Of a stretch of 64,000 nt of DNA, positions 12,615-24,340 are shown piece after piece. The notes under the pieces were generated by a model. The model had not been told where the DNA came from, made no database searches, and saw nothing but the letters and a program-made list of their open reading frames with translations. The DNA is taken from contig JAJEKV010000004.1 in NCBI GenBank assembly GCA_021234155.1, positions 1,816,519 through 1,880,518 on the forward strand, read 5' to 3'. Position 1 is the stretch's first letter; each line of letters opens with the position of its first letter. A program made the position numbers and the translations under genes. The stretch comes from Isoetes taiwanensis. Taxonomy: Eukaryota > Streptophyta > Lycopodiopsida > Isoetales > Isoetaceae.

Positions 12615-13006
12615 GATTGTTTTTAAGTGTACATTGATTTTGCTAGTTCATATCATGTTTAATTACACGAATTCGACAATCATACAATAGTTTTTTTAAA
12701 TCATCAATAGTTTGTAAGATGTGTTTTATGCATATATTGATTTTGCAAAACCAATAGTGATTGATATCGTATTTTTTGTACTAATTCTAAATTTCACACT
12801 AGTTTCAAAAAATCATCATCAGTTTGTAAGATTATTTTTAAGTGTACATTGGTTTAGCAACATCATTGCTACTTTATATTATGCTTAATTACATAAATTC
12901 TACAATCATACAATAGTTTAGAAGATGTGTTTTATGCATATATTGGTTTTGTAAAACCAATAGTGGTTCATATCGTGCTTTTTATATTAATTTGAAATTT
13001 CTATAT
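12615..13006. repeat. Two-unit AT-rich repeat of about 215 bp
   Basis: Unit 1 (about 12617-12830) and unit 2 (about 12832-13006) share 'tttttaagtgtacattg.ttt', 'caatcatacaatagttt' and 'gatgtgttttatgcatatat', followed by 'aaaaccaatagtg'. The repeat starts directly at the 3' end of the LINE. Confidence 0.75.
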
Positions 13007-14050
13007 CATATCATAATCTTAACATATATAATGCAGTCCCCATTTCTGTTTGAGGGTAATATTTTTTCCTCAGCAAAAAAACCTGGGAGAGACACGTGTT
13101 TTTGAAAAAGAATAAATGAAAATAAGAAAGAAAATTTGGCGGACTCCGGATTTCTTGCTTTGGAAGCAATTCTCTGCTCTGGATTTGTCGCGACAGCTTG
13201 AAGGTAAATTAAATGATCCAGTCTGGCGGTGGACAGCTTGATCCGACATTTGCCATATAAGAAGTGTTGCCCACTGTATAATTCTGTTATTTGTTGCTCA
13301 AATCGGCTCTGCCCCTTCGATTCCTTCCAAGTAAGTCTACTATTACTTCCAATTGAGTCTAGTTCGATTCCTTCTCTTTTTATGCAATGTTTTCCTTGAA
13401 TCCAAACACAAACCCTTGGTATGGCCGTTGCTATGGCGTTGGTCTGTGCACTAAGGGCGTAAATATATCTTGCTTGTGAGTTTTGTTCAGAGATCTTACC
13501 TCTTTGTGGAATCAAACTTTGAACAGGACACACTGAAAAACCGATTTCTAAGATTATAACTGGAGATAAAATGAAGTTCCAGCTCTCTCTTTTGGAAATA
13601 CTGAACCCATAATGAAAGGAGCGTACCTACGAGAACATACACAAACAGAGCAAAAAAAACTAGGCAGGCAAACATGACTCTCTAGGCACATATTTGAAGC
13701 TTTGGGCCATACAATGCAAAACAGCGATGTTTGAAACTAGCTATGGCGATGGCCATGGCATGGAAGAAAAAAAAAATGGGGCTGGCGGGAAGATGGAATA
13801 GGTCGGATGGTAGGGAACTTAGTCGGATCAATCACTTTTTAGTATAGGAAAAGTTTTTGAATAACATGGCTCTTATCGCACATTACTTAGAGTTATGAGT
13901 TATGAGTTATGAGTTATGACTATGAGTTAGAGTTACTTATGAGTTAGGGCTTGTTTTGCATCATTGCGATGCACGCCATATGTGTACTAGCTGATATGAA
14001 GAAGTTTGTTTTCAAGGAAGTTTGTTTTCATGTGCGCCCTCTTTGTGGCA
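13007..14050. other. Non-coding stretch with a GAGTTAT simple repeat
   Basis: There is a frame of 175 codons on the minus strand (13006-13533), but it has no recognised domain and lies in repeat-like DNA, so I do not call it a gene. At 13889-13947 there is a short array of GAGTTAT units, partly degenerate ('gagttatgagttatgagtta', then 'gactatgagttagagtta'). Confidence 0.5.
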
Positions 14051-14129
14051 AGAGGTTCAAAGCCTCTTAGGAAGCGTTATGTGAAAGCAATCTTGTTATT
14101 GAATGTTAACTAGATCATACATATTTTGA

Positions 14130-14800
14130 CCTCCATATTGACTTGCAACAATGGTTACATAATCATATCTTTGAGACCCACAGATGTTACATAATCATTT
14201 GAAGACCACGGATCTGTGAAACTTTGAAAGCCCAAGCCATGCATTTAAGAAAGGCTATAAGAAAGATATTTTTGTGTTAAACATGGCTCCTTGCGGAGGC
14301 ATGAAATGTTTTTGACAAGATGCCACTCAGAGATGTTGTTACATCACTAGTTTCAGGATATCAGAAAATGGATTTGGCATGGAAGCATTGAATGGTTTCA
14401 ATCGGGAAGAAACTAAGCGAGAAAATCTCAAATCTTTGTCACTTTTGCTTGCTGCTTGAAAGCTTGTGCGGTATGGGAGAAATAGGCGGGGCTGAGCATG
14501 CATAAGCAAGTTATTAATATATGGGAATGGAAAGAGATCCTTTTGTTGGCAACATCTTTGGTTGACATGTATGCTAAATCGATGCACGCTTGTTGAAACA
14601 AAGGAAGTCTTTGACTTCTTTACCAAGTCGGGATGTTATTTTTGAAATAATCTCATGGTATCTGAGAAAATGGGCCTGCGGTAGAAGCTTGGGATTCTTT
14701 GATCAAATCAAGCTGATGGCATTCTCCCAAATGTAGTCACTTTCGTTTGTGCTTAAAAGCAGTAAATATCCATTGGATTGGGGTGAAACTTTGTGGATAT
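14130..14800 (+). pseudogene. PPR (pentatricopeptide repeat) pseudogene
   Basis: PPR proteins are helical-repeat RNA-binding proteins of plant organelles. On the + strand, with frame changes, the stretch reads 'KDIFVLNM', 'FDKMPLRDVVTSLVSGY' (14311-14360), 'LKACAVWEK' (14450-14480), 'GMERDPFVGN' followed by a LVDMYAK-like stretch (14525-14580), and 'LPNVVTFVCALKAV' (14715-14765). These are consecutive P, L and S type PPR repeats of the kind found in PLS-class genes. There is no start codon context or complete array. The bases 'acatctttggttgacatg' sit where the family expects 'aacatgctggttgacatg', the same GCTG to TCTTTG change seen between repeat copies, so at least one break may be artefactual. 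Confidence 0.75.
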
Positions 14801-16700
14801 GTCGAGTTTTTTCTAGAGGAAGATGGATAAAGGGAGAGATGAGCGGGCAGCAAAAATCGTTCTGAGGATGCTTGGTAAGTGCATTTACAAGGTTTTGAAA
14901 AATAACTTTTAGTTATTTGCTTATGGAGTTTGCATTTGTTTTAGGGTTTTTAATGGCTGGTTCATTTTGAACCCGAGCGAGGAGAAGCTCAATTTGTCTA
15001 TAATCAAGAGGGGGATAGGCCAAGGATGTATTGGAAGATGAGTATTGATTTATCGAAGAAACCCGATATTTTTAGGAAGGGTGAGGCTATTGCCATTACA
15101 CATCTGGTGTTATACATCAAATCTTGTTTTTAAATAAAAATATTCAGGTTTGGCGTTGTCTTCTATCTCCCCTAATTAAAAGCAATGAGTCATCAAAGTA
15201 ATATTGTCTTATACAATGAAATCTTCAATAATCATTACATACATCATAGTTTGTAATCAAACATGTTCTAAAGCATTTAAGTTTATTGTGCTAATATATT
15301 GTGGTCAAATATCATGCTCCGATATCATATGACAAAATTTTACGCATGAAGCACTATTAAATATCATATATAATGATTGCAAAATCGTATCGATTAACTA
15401 TTTGAAATCATAGGAAAAAAGTCATAGTAACAGATTTAAACCATGGCAATTTGCCACGTTATATGTTGTCCATCAATTACTACAAAATATCACCCATTTT
15501 AAATTGCTAGAAAAACTAACTAAAATAATTATGTTATATTACCATGGAGAAAAATAGGGTGAAAAAAATGATATTAGCATATCTAAACCAAGTACATTTA
15601 CCATATTGTGTATTCGTGATTAATCACTATAAAGCACCATGAAAATTAACTACTGTAAAGCATCATGATAATTATGCGCTTAAAATTACTATGTCAATAT
15701 ACTGCAGAATATAGATATGATCAAATACCAGTCTACGAAACTGGACATATTAAACAATAGTACATATCATATAGTTTAAGTTGTTACAAAGACCAATTAA
15801 GTTTTCCATGTTCCAGTACCATGTCATAAAACAATGTTAGCTTACCACCTTAGAAAAATATGTTGATGAACCATATTAGATAACTAGACATGGTTTGTAA
15901 ACTTTTGAACCCACTAACATGTACTGATTTATGGATTTAATTTTCACCAACAAACCATGGAAAAAAAATCATATTGGTTCAATTTTGGGGGCCTTGTGTC
16001 CTGCCTTCTCGCCTCCTACTCTCTCTCCCTCTTCTTCCTCGTCGCTTTGTCTTTCGGCCACTCCACCACCTTCTCCTTCCCCTTCATCTTATAGGGACCC
16101 ACCTATTCTTCCTGGCACTTCCCCTCCTGCTGCCACATGGTAGTCCTGCTGCTCCTCTTGGTGACTCCAAGAAAATGGATTATCTTGAGCTGGAGATCAA
16201 GAGAGAGAGGTTTAGGGCGAATTAGGGAGAGTGGGACCCCAAAATGATATTTAAAAAGGAAAGATGCTCTCATAGTCTCCTACTATTAATGTACCTATTA
16301 CTTGACCACCCTTATTAATTAACCACCTTTGTCTATGGTTAGTCCCTTATTATAATAATATTTTTAAAATTCGAATTTGTCTAATGGTTTGGTGTGTTAA
16401 TTATGAATTTGTGTCATTTTTCACCGGATCTCGGTTGAGTATAATTCTTGACCCATTTTGGGTGAAATTTGATGCTCATGCATAACTTCCACTTCAATTT
16501 TACTAAAATGTTGATTTGACTCATCCTTTTTCCTTGCATCTATAATTTAGCCTAACTCCCGACCCCACTACTTGAGAGAAAAAGTTTTCCCCCACTTTTT
16601 GAGGTTCAATGCTGGAATTTTCTATTCCATGCTTTACTAGGCCAGTTAAACTACTTAGTCATGGATATGGTTAGTGCTACCTCTTAGCCAACCACAAACA
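14801..16700. other. AT-rich stretch without gene
   Basis: No supported coding region. 15120-15900 is strongly AT-rich with many short 'atcat'/'accat' words and no repeat structure that I can define. 15931-16225 is a pyrimidine-rich segment with open frames (serine/proline or leucine runs) that look like low-complexity translation, not protein. Confidence 0.5.
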
Positions 16701-16702
16701 TT

Positions 16703-16714
16703 GCGCTGATACCA
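16703..16714 (-). promoter_or_regulatory. Primer-binding site of an LTR retrotransposon (tRNA-Met type)
   Basis: On the minus strand the bases immediately after the LTR end are TGGTATCAGCGC, one base away from TGGTATCAGAGC, the complement of the initiator tRNA-Met 3' end used as primer by many plant LTR elements. Its abutment on the CAACA end of the LTR supports the assignment. Confidence 0.7.
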
Positions 16715-17340
16715 TGTTGACGTATCTCGCGGGAAATCCCCCATCTAGCTCTATGGCCGCATGGATCCTCTGTCTATCCCACACCCAAGGTATCCCACCC
16801 CCTCACATTGCATACCTGAGATGGGCTAAATCGGGCTCTGGCGTGACTATAACCTGCAGGATATGTAATCCTATGATATCACCCATTGGGACTACTCCGG
16901 GTTGCATCTCCCCGGTCTGATGAGGTAGGAAGGGTTGCATCCCCTTCCTGAGGTCTAGTGGCTCCATGGGTGGCTAGAGGACCGTGGCGACACCGCGATC
17001 GTCACGGCCCGAACCCCCAAAACAAGAGCCGGGCTAGCACGCAACTCTTGAGAGGCGGTGACACCCGTTACCCGGGGAGGTGTCGGACCCATGCAGGCCC
17101 ACATGAAGTGGCCAGGCTATAGGCTTAGCCCACTATGGATCCACGGTAGCCTTGCTCGGCCGGGGACCTCCCTTCACTTTGCCACTAGCCCCGTTCTCCG
17201 TAGCCGGTTGGGTTCCTATGCACAGGCCGCAGCTAATAGGAACTAAAGGGTCTAAACTAGAAGCATCATCTAGATAATGGCTACTACGTCTCTACCCCCC
17301 TTCCCAATACACAAGAGGTGCAAACATAGATCAACCAACA
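16715..17340 (-). repeat. LTR of retrotransposon family E, copy 1 (5' LTR on minus strand)
   Basis: Read on the minus strand the segment begins TGTTGGTTGATC and ends CGTCAACA, the TG...CA form of an LTR, and is directly followed by the primer site at 16703-16714. The core 'tctctacccccc.ttcccaatacacaagaggtgca' is found inverted at 41387-41436, and 'gcatctcccc', 'gatgagg.agga' and 'ggaggtgtcg' are also shared, so this is a repeated family. The internal region would lie at lower coordinates, but no clear gag or pol remains there. Ty1/copia origin is an inference from the primer site. Confidence 0.7.
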
Positions 17341-17714
17341 TCGTACATTAATATAAACATGATAAATAATGAAGATATGTAATCTACACACTTGATTCTA
17401 CCTACTTGTTAGGGTCCCTTGCTTAGGGTTGAAGCTAGGTTGAAGGACCTAGGAAGGCTCTACTATGAAATAAGATACTAGCTCATCACGGAATCCTAGG
17501 TTCGGATGATCTATATGAAGTTACTCACGAATACCTGCTCGGGCGAACTTCCTTCCACTTGGGGGTGTCCATAACTTGATGATGAGTCGGGTGATTCCTC
17601 CTTGATGGCGCATTGCCTTGGGGTTGTCGATCGTGCTTCTGTTGCAATGAGCGGTGTTGAAAGCGAACTTATGAGTGGAGAACAGGTCTCACGGCAAGTG
17701 GAGCCAAAAAGTGG

Positions 17715-17760
17715 CTTAGGGTTAGGGTTAGGGTTAGGGTTAGGGTAGGGTTATAGGTTA
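17715..17760 (+). repeat. Short interstitial TTAGGG array
   Basis: About five uninterrupted TTAGGG units, then degenerate 'gtagggttataggttaggg'. Most land plants have TTTAGGG telomeres; TTAGGG is the vertebrate-type unit, also known in some plant groups. At this length it may simply be a simple repeat. Confidence 0.8.
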
Positions 17761-17920
17761 GGGTTCCATGTCATTGCGGCGTGGCTCCAATGGGATACTT
17801 CCATGTATTTGTTGAAGGTGTACACGGCAAACCTTCAACTTAGTGGTTGAGAACCTCCGGGTTGCTTGAGGCAACCAATGCGTGGTCAAATCCACGCACA
17901 AATTAGCTTAAACTAGATGG

Positions 17921-20720
17921 TGAGCAGTCTATCCACGAACAAGGAAAAAGCATGCGCCTAAAGCATGTTTGCCACATGAAGAGTGATGATTGGTTTTATT
18001 GGGAACAAGCTGCAAGCCCGATGCTCAAGGCAATCTGAGAAGATGCTTGCAAAGGTCAAAGGCAAATGGTTGGCCGAGCTAGGTGAAAAATAGCTTCATG
18101 CCGGGTCAATTTTTGGTCAATAACCACGACCAGAGCTAAAATTTGCGGATGAGAATCTATGAGGTAATTTTTGGATTTCTTTCTTTGACACTTTCAACCT
18201 AACCTAAATACTTACGTGCATCATGTATAAACAATGAAAGCATCGCGGTAATGTGCATGAATACCATTTTATAGATTTTTTGTAACGATCTGCAATAGAG
18301 TTAAAGAAAAGGTCTTGGATTGTGGCTTAACACGACTTTTTAGCTTTTGAATGAAGGAACTAGCTTGCAAAAGATGGAAACATGCTTTGGATGAGCGAAA
18401 TCTATTGTAAAATGCTATTTGACTAGACCTTTTTGGTTTTGAGGAATTTATCAGCGACACGGTGATACAATGTTAAATGAGCACTTTCGTAGACTGATAT
18501 TATAGTTAAAACAACTTATACAAACCACGGTTGCTCTTGTTGTTGAGATTCAAAACCTTGCTACAGCACAAGTGGAACCAACAAGACTTCGATCTTGGGA
18601 AAAGCAAGACATAATCTTCACCAACTTCAAATTTTCATTCAAAGGAGCCTTCAAGGATTACAATGAGAGAATTCCCGGTGATTTGGCGGGGAGAAATTCA
18701 CACAAAGAAAGAAACAAAGGTAATATATAACTTCAAATGATAAAGGACTTTATTGCACGGATCTTCAAGAAATCGACACACAAGAAGGTAGTCCGAGGGC
18801 GAGTAGAGATCATTCCCCAGCGATTGGTATCTTTGGAATTAGATCACTCAAGGCAGGGTGCTTTCGAAAAACTTCTGAAACCTCGATGATCCCTTAAATT
18901 TGACAATTCCGATCGGTTCTTGATAAAAGCGGATCGGTTTTACTTATACTTTTGTAAATACCTTCTTGATGCGCAAGTCAATCAGTTGTGGTGTTATAAA
19001 TGATTTCTTCCTCAAAATGAAGCCCCTTTTGAATAATCCCTTTATCGTGGCCTTGCTCTTGTCGTGACAATAAATGAGTTTTTAACCATTCTTAGCGAGA
19101 TTCTTGGCATTAAAGGGCTAAATCCGCCGGTTTTAATCATGATTTGCCGGTTGGTTAGGCTGATTTCGGATCTTGTCATGATTCTAGGGTTCTTCGCGAA
19201 AATAGAAATATCCCGAGGCATTTGGCAAAAAAAATGGGCTCGGCTGATTTCAATTTGAATATGGTTGGTTGGGACATGACATGGATTTTTTGGGGGTAAA
19301 AGCCCTTTTCCGCGGTAGTCTTATCTCTAAAAGTCACATATTTTATCCAATGATGTTTGGCCACCTATTGTCTTAAAAGTAAATCACTTTTCCACTATAA
19401 AAATAAGACATGTCTTATTTAGGTTGAATAGGTTTGGATACCAAATGGAGTCTTATTTTATCCGGGATTTCCGTAGGTAAAATAAGACACCTAGTCTTAT
19501 TTGAATATATAACTAAAATAACTAAAAATAAGGCGTGTCTTATTTTTTCATGCTTTTCCACTAGCATTTTAGTGGTGTCATATTTTATGACTACCATGCG
19601 ATGGAAAAACAAGTTTAGATTTGTGTGTCTCATTTTAGCCTTGGAGTCACAAATGGTGTCTTATATGGTATATGACAACCATATTTTTGTGATTCTTTGT
19701 GGAAAAAAGGGCCTAATTCAAGCCAAATGTTAGCACAACTAGGGTAGGGTAGCATCCCAAGAACCACTAAAACTAGGGCTAGATGTGGTCAAAATGAGAA
19801 TCTTTGACCACCATTTTTTATATGATTTTTCATGGGCTTTCGGATGGAAAAAACAAATTTTGAAAATAAGCAACTTCATTTTGGGCTTTTTTTCCATGGT
19901 GTACAAGGACATGTGGCACATGGGTGATGACTAGGCAAATCTTGATGATGTGGCATGGTGAGGTGGAAGGCAAGGTGTCAAAGAAATTTTTCCCTAGGTA
20001 AAATCTTGATGAAGTGTAACAAGGTCGCGGTGACACGTGTTGGGTGAGTTGGTGATGATGTGGATGATGTGTGCATGATTTTTTGAAGGTGAGGTGGCAC
20101 TAGATATTGATTTCTTTTCGACTAGGCAACTTGGGCCTTTGGGATTTGATCTTTTTGACCGTGGTTTTGAATTGGTGATGTAATGGACTTGTGGAGCTTC
20201 TCTCCTCTTTCTTTTCCTTTTTCTTAGAGAGCTCTAATGACTTGTCAAGTGCATGGTAATGGATCATGATATTGTGTGTGTGATGTACATGGTGCACATG
20301 TATGGAATATGTGGTGTGTGAGATTTTGCCCTAGGGAAAAACTTTGGGCTATGGAAATGAGATGAGGGATGGGTATGAAGAATGAGTATGGATGTGAGCA
20401 ATGCCTTCTTGAGCCAACATCTCTAAGATAGTGTGAAAATCTCAAAAGGTGTCAAGGCAACATTTTTTTTGGGGGTCTTCCAATCTTTGACCTCTGGGTC
20501 TTCTCTTTTTGACTTCTTTTCCAACCTTTGACTCAAGTCTTGCTTCCTTTTGCTAGCTTGAATGCTCCTTTGAATGTTCTCCATTGGTCTTCAACTTGTT
20601 GTCAAGATTTGTCTTCATACCTAAACAATGAGCTCAAATGGAAATGCCTTGCAAATGTGTTTTGATCTTTTTGTGTTTTCTTGTGAAGTTGCTCTTACAT
20701 CTTGCCACAAGGTGGCGACA
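17921..20720. repeat. Repeat D, copy 1: probable long LTR
   Basis: This 2.8-kb block aligns over its whole length with 35726-38114, from 'tgagcagtct' to 'ccacaaggtggc'. After removing the MITE at 19300-19713 with one target copy it is 2383 bp, against 2389 bp for copy 2. The ends fit TG...CA (copy 2 ends GGCAGCA; copy 1 ends GGCGACA). Long LTRs of this size occur in plant Ty3/gypsy elements, and Ty3/gypsy pol remnants lie next to both copies. No primer site or polypurine tract is evident, so LTR status is an inference. The copies differ mostly at CAG/CTG sites. Confidence 0.7.
19300..19713. mobile_element. MITE (Tourist/PIF-Harbinger-like) with TAA target duplication
   Basis: This 414-bp segment is absent from repeat D copy 2, where the empty site reads 'gaggggtaattcaagcc' (TAA at 37110-37112). 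Here TAA is present on both sides (19297-19299 and 19714-19716). The termini are short inverted repeats, 'aagcccttttcc' against the reverse complement of the other end, 'ggcccttttttcc'. A 3-bp TAA/TTA target is typical of PIF/Harbinger-derived MITEs. The inside carries roughly nine GTCTTAT-type motifs, including the perfect palindrome AATAAGACATGTCTTATT near 19404-19421. There is no coding capacity. Confidence 0.85.
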
Positions 20721-21240
20721 TCATGCTAAACAAAGCAGAGGAGTGTGAAGTGGAGATGGTGTTCTCCAAATGAGCTTGCCAATTTGGGAGAATGGTTGGC
20801 GGTGGGGAGAAGGCTTGTGTGCATGGGGAACAAGGGTGATGGAAGAAAATTTGTTTGAGTGTTGGATGAGTATGAATGAATCAAGTGATGAACCTGCATG
20901 TGAGAATGATAAATTTGTTAGTACTATGGTGCCATATGGAGATATGGTGGCAGTCTTTGACTTAGTTTTGAATGAAATGGAGATGAGGAAGGGGCTTGTA
21001 ATGATTTTTGGCCAACTTTGGTGATTATGTGCTTGTGAGTGTTTTGAAGGATGGATTTTGCATGGTAATGTGTGTGACACGCCATTAGTTTAAAGCATGT
21101 TTGAAGCTCCTTTTCTTGCTTTTCTTGGAAAGTAAACATGATTAGGAAGTAAGGAAAGTGTTGTTTGCATAAAAAGTAAATCTAGGCTTAGTTAAATCGA
21201 TGTAACCTACAACTACCTACTTTACGCAAAGCGGGACTAT
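20721..21240. other. Spacer between repeat D1 and element I pol
   Basis: The + strand is purine-rich (GA- and GT-rich) with open frames on both strands, but no domain is recognised. It would be the 3' untranslated part or a post-pol region if D1 is the 3' LTR of the minus-strand element I. Confidence 0.4.
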
Positions 21241-23650
21241 TCAAATAGGCTTAAGGCAACATCTTTGTTGCCAATACCTTTTAAGTGAAGGATATTGAAA
21301 GGATTTGGCGGTTCGGCCATCAATGAGATCCTTGAGCCAATAAGACTCCTTGCCCGGCCTCACCAATGATCTCATAGGGTCCTTCCCACAAATTCTCAAA
21401 CTTCCACGCAACTTTCTCTCGGCCTTGTTCCGTTTGACCGCGAGTTCTCCTATCTTCATGGTACCTTGTAATGAAGCGACTTTGAATCTTTGCCACATCC
21501 TTAACCTTTTCACAAGATTTTGCATTTTCAGCATCATACATGTGCTCCTCAAGTTGCATCAACCTAATAAACTTTGTCTTTGAGCATCTTCCATTTTGAG
21601 GTTAATAATATGTGCCATTCTTAAAGAAGGCATTTCTAACTCTATAGGTAAGGCGACTTTAATGCCATAAACCAAACTAAATGGGGTATGCTTGGTGGCA
21701 TGCTTTATGTAGTAGTTACGTAGGCCCATAATGCATCAATTAATCTCAAATGCTTCTTGTTTTGCGGAATTGACTTAAGTACCTTGTTTGTTGACTCTGC
21801 GACCATTTCCTTGGGGATAATATCTTTGAACTCTTTGTGTGTTTGATCTTGAGGGTCTGCGAGTAGCTGCTCAATCACTTCATTGACAAATTGTGAACCT
21901 CTATCGGATATTAGCTTCAAGGGGATGCAAAATCTGATACTGAGATATTTTCATGAAGGAATCGGCATTTGTTAGGGCATTGGCTTGTCTCAATGCGATT
22001 ACGCCCATTTTGTGAAATGTCTGTGGCTACCGGTATAAACTCATCTTTGGCGAGAAGAAGAAGGAGGATCTATAGGCCTATAAAGTCAATCCCCGGACTT
22101 AAAGGGGTCACGGAGATATTATGGCTATTAGTGGAGCGGTGGAGGATTCTCTTTCCAAAGATTTGGCATTTGTGGCAACTTCTAATGTTTTTCAAAGCGG
22201 TCTTTGAAGATTGAAGGCCAATAGTAACCTGACCTGAGTATCTTTTTGGCGGTTATAATGCGACAAAGTGACCTCCACATACACCATCATGGCGGGCCTT
22301 TAAACACCAATTACGCCTCAAATTTGTCCACATAGCAAGACACACCTTCTTTGTTTACCCTACATAAAACATCACCAATTGGCCTAAATTTCTTGACCTT
22401 GTCCTTGAATCTCTGTTTTGGCTTGGGCTCTAATTCTTTGGCAGCTCTCCCTTTTCAAGGTACTTCCTAATGGCTTTGTTGCGGTCCTCCTCCTCAAGTA
22501 GGTTAATTGGCAGCCCTCCGTGTGAGTCTTTGTCTAGATCATCAAGTCTTCATACTTAAAACAAAACATCAGTAAGATAAGAGCTAGGATCCTTAGATTT
22601 GAGAGTTACTGAATGTCTATATCATAATCTTGCACTCTGCAAAGCCCATCACATAGTTTGGCTTTTGTGGCTTCTTTGCAAAGAGTAGAGGCGATGGTTT
22701 TGCTTCATGTACACTTGAGTCTTGCTACTTTGGATCATGTGTTCTGTTTGTCAAATAAATACATCAAAGCTCTTTGCACTCTTCTCAAGCCCTAGCATAC
22801 CCATTTGATGTCGGACCATATTTTCTTTGGAAAAGGTTACAATGTCATCCCCACGCATTAAGGCAAGGCCTCTGACCTTTTGGTTTTACACTCAGGTAGG
22901 CTTGGAAGGGCTCGGACATGTTTGGTGGCTTAACCAAGGTTGATTTGCAAATGGCCTCAATGATTGCTTCAAAGGAAGCTTGGCATTACACATCCCTCCA
23001 CGGTATGAACTTGCTTTTTTTTTTGAGAACTTCTTTCCCTTGGTCAAGTTTGTAATGGGATGAAGCTGTGTGAGAGAAATGTGGCACATACATCCTTAAG
23101 AAGCTTGTCATGCCTAGAAAGCTCTTAACTCATTTGATAGTCTTGGGTGGTGCTAAGTTTCTAAGAGCTTGGATCTTGCTTTTACGCCACTGAATCCCTT
23201 GATCACGAGACCTCATGTCCAAAGTAGATCCCTACAGGCAAAAAGATGCATTTCTTTGGGTTTAAACTCCTCCTCCTTCTGCACAAAGAGCGAGTTGTGT
23301 GAGATAAGTCATGTGATCTTTTAGCTTGGTATTGACACAAAGATCATTCGGATAAACTTTGAACAACTTAGAGTCATATCCTTGAAAATGGTGTCCATTG
23401 CTCTTTTGAAAAGTGGCAGATCGTTCATAAGCCCAAAGGGCATTCTCTTCATGGCAAAAGTTCCCCATGGTGTGACAAAAGATGTCTTGGCTTGATCTTC
23501 TTCCTTGATACTAAATCGGTTAAAAACCGAAAGCCATCCAAAATGAGTAAACCTCCTTTCACGCAGCGCACCGCAATACTTCCTCGAAAGAAAAGTGCGG
23601 TGGAGGATAGCGAGTCCTTTATTGTTGTCTTGTTCAAATCCACGTAATCA
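21241..23650 (-). pseudogene. Ty3/gypsy element I: RT, RNase H and integrase remnants
   Basis: Read on the minus strand from high to low coordinates there are RT motifs 'TSFVTPWGTFAMKRMPFGLM' (about 23475-23410), the RT/RNase H connection around 23080-22890 ('AICKSTLVKPPN'), an integrase zinc-finger piece 'CHKCQIFGK' (about 22170), integrase core 'LKLISDRGSQFVNEVI' and 'AESTNKVLKSI' (21920-21770; the D and E of the catalytic triad) and the C-terminal 'FENLWEGPYEIIGEAGQG' (about 21400-21345). The 'WEGPYEI' end without a chromodomain suggests the Tat/Athila lineage. Frameshifts are numerous. The RT is cut off at about 23.65 kb, where the tandem LTRs of another element begin. Confidence 0.8.
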
Positions 23651-23713
23651 ATGCATATCCGAATGGTTTTGTTTTCTTTTCAAGCGGTACCTACAGACAA
23701 GGCGACCGTCGGG

Positions 23714-24322
23714 TGTTTGGGGTGCAGGTTCGGGAACTCCTGCAAAGACAACCCTCTGTGAGGACCGTGGATCTAGGGGAGAATCCAGAGGAACTATGTC
23801 ACGCGGGATTTGCAAGAAGAGAACAAGAAGAAGAAAAGCGAACAAAAGAGAACAATGAGAGGAAAATGATAAGCTTCCTTGATATCAATGATGAACATAC
23901 ATGAGCTCTCGCAATCGAAAGAAGACCTAAAAAGAGACAAGACTCAAAACTCATCTAAAACTCATGTGCAAGCTCTACTCATATATATGTACTAATGGCC
24001 TTTGGGCCTAATATAGACCTCCCCGGTGATCTCGGTGCGACTCTGGAAGAGGCCGATTCTGCGAGGAATCTTGGCGGTGCCTCTTGAAGTGCCTAGAATC
24101 ACGCCCGACCTTATTTGGCAGCGACGGATGTAGATCACTGTCCGAAGCGGCGCCTCTTAAGCTTGAACCAGCTTTGATGCGTGATGGTCTTTGCTTGGTC
24201 TTTTTTGGGCTTTTGATGGCTGAGTGATTACTGTCAATGGATCCTTGAGCTTGACCTGGTCGTCGTATGCATGAATAGTCCTGCGGGGGAGGCACAGGAC
24301 TAACACTCCCCACCAAATGACA
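23714..24322. repeat. LTR family C, copy a
   Basis: The 609-bp unit begins TGTTTGGGG and ends AAATGACA. It is about as long as copy b (24341-24960, 620 bp), which follows after 18 bases. A partial third copy is at 35447-35726. All three are alike up to the TGTTTGG end and diverge outside it, which fixes that boundary. It contains a TATATATA stretch near 23982 that could be the LTR promoter. Confidence 0.8.
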
Positions 24323-24340
24323 CTTAGAAGAAAAGGAGGG

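Larger units (their letters stand above)
7600..12620 (+). mobile_element. Decayed CpG-rich LINE (non-LTR retrotransposon)
   Basis: The base composition shifts to GC- and CpG-rich compared with both flanks. In order on the + strand there is an ill-defined 5' region (7600-9550), an endonuclease/exonuclease/phosphatase-type endonuclease (9560-10006 and 10571-10760) and a reverse transcriptase (about 11350-12530). The order EN-RT is that of L1-like LINEs, which move by target-primed reverse transcription. Many frameshifts and stops make it inactive as read. Composition drops abruptly to AT-rich at about 12615. The 5' boundary is a guess based on composition. Confidence 0.75.

Noticed and set aside
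13006-13533. 175-codon minus-strand open frame
   Set aside because: No domain, signal or splice support; the composition is that of random AT-rich DNA next to repeats.
15931-16225. Serine/proline- or leucine-rich frames
   Set aside because: Low-complexity pyrimidine tract read in three frames; no protein-like pattern.
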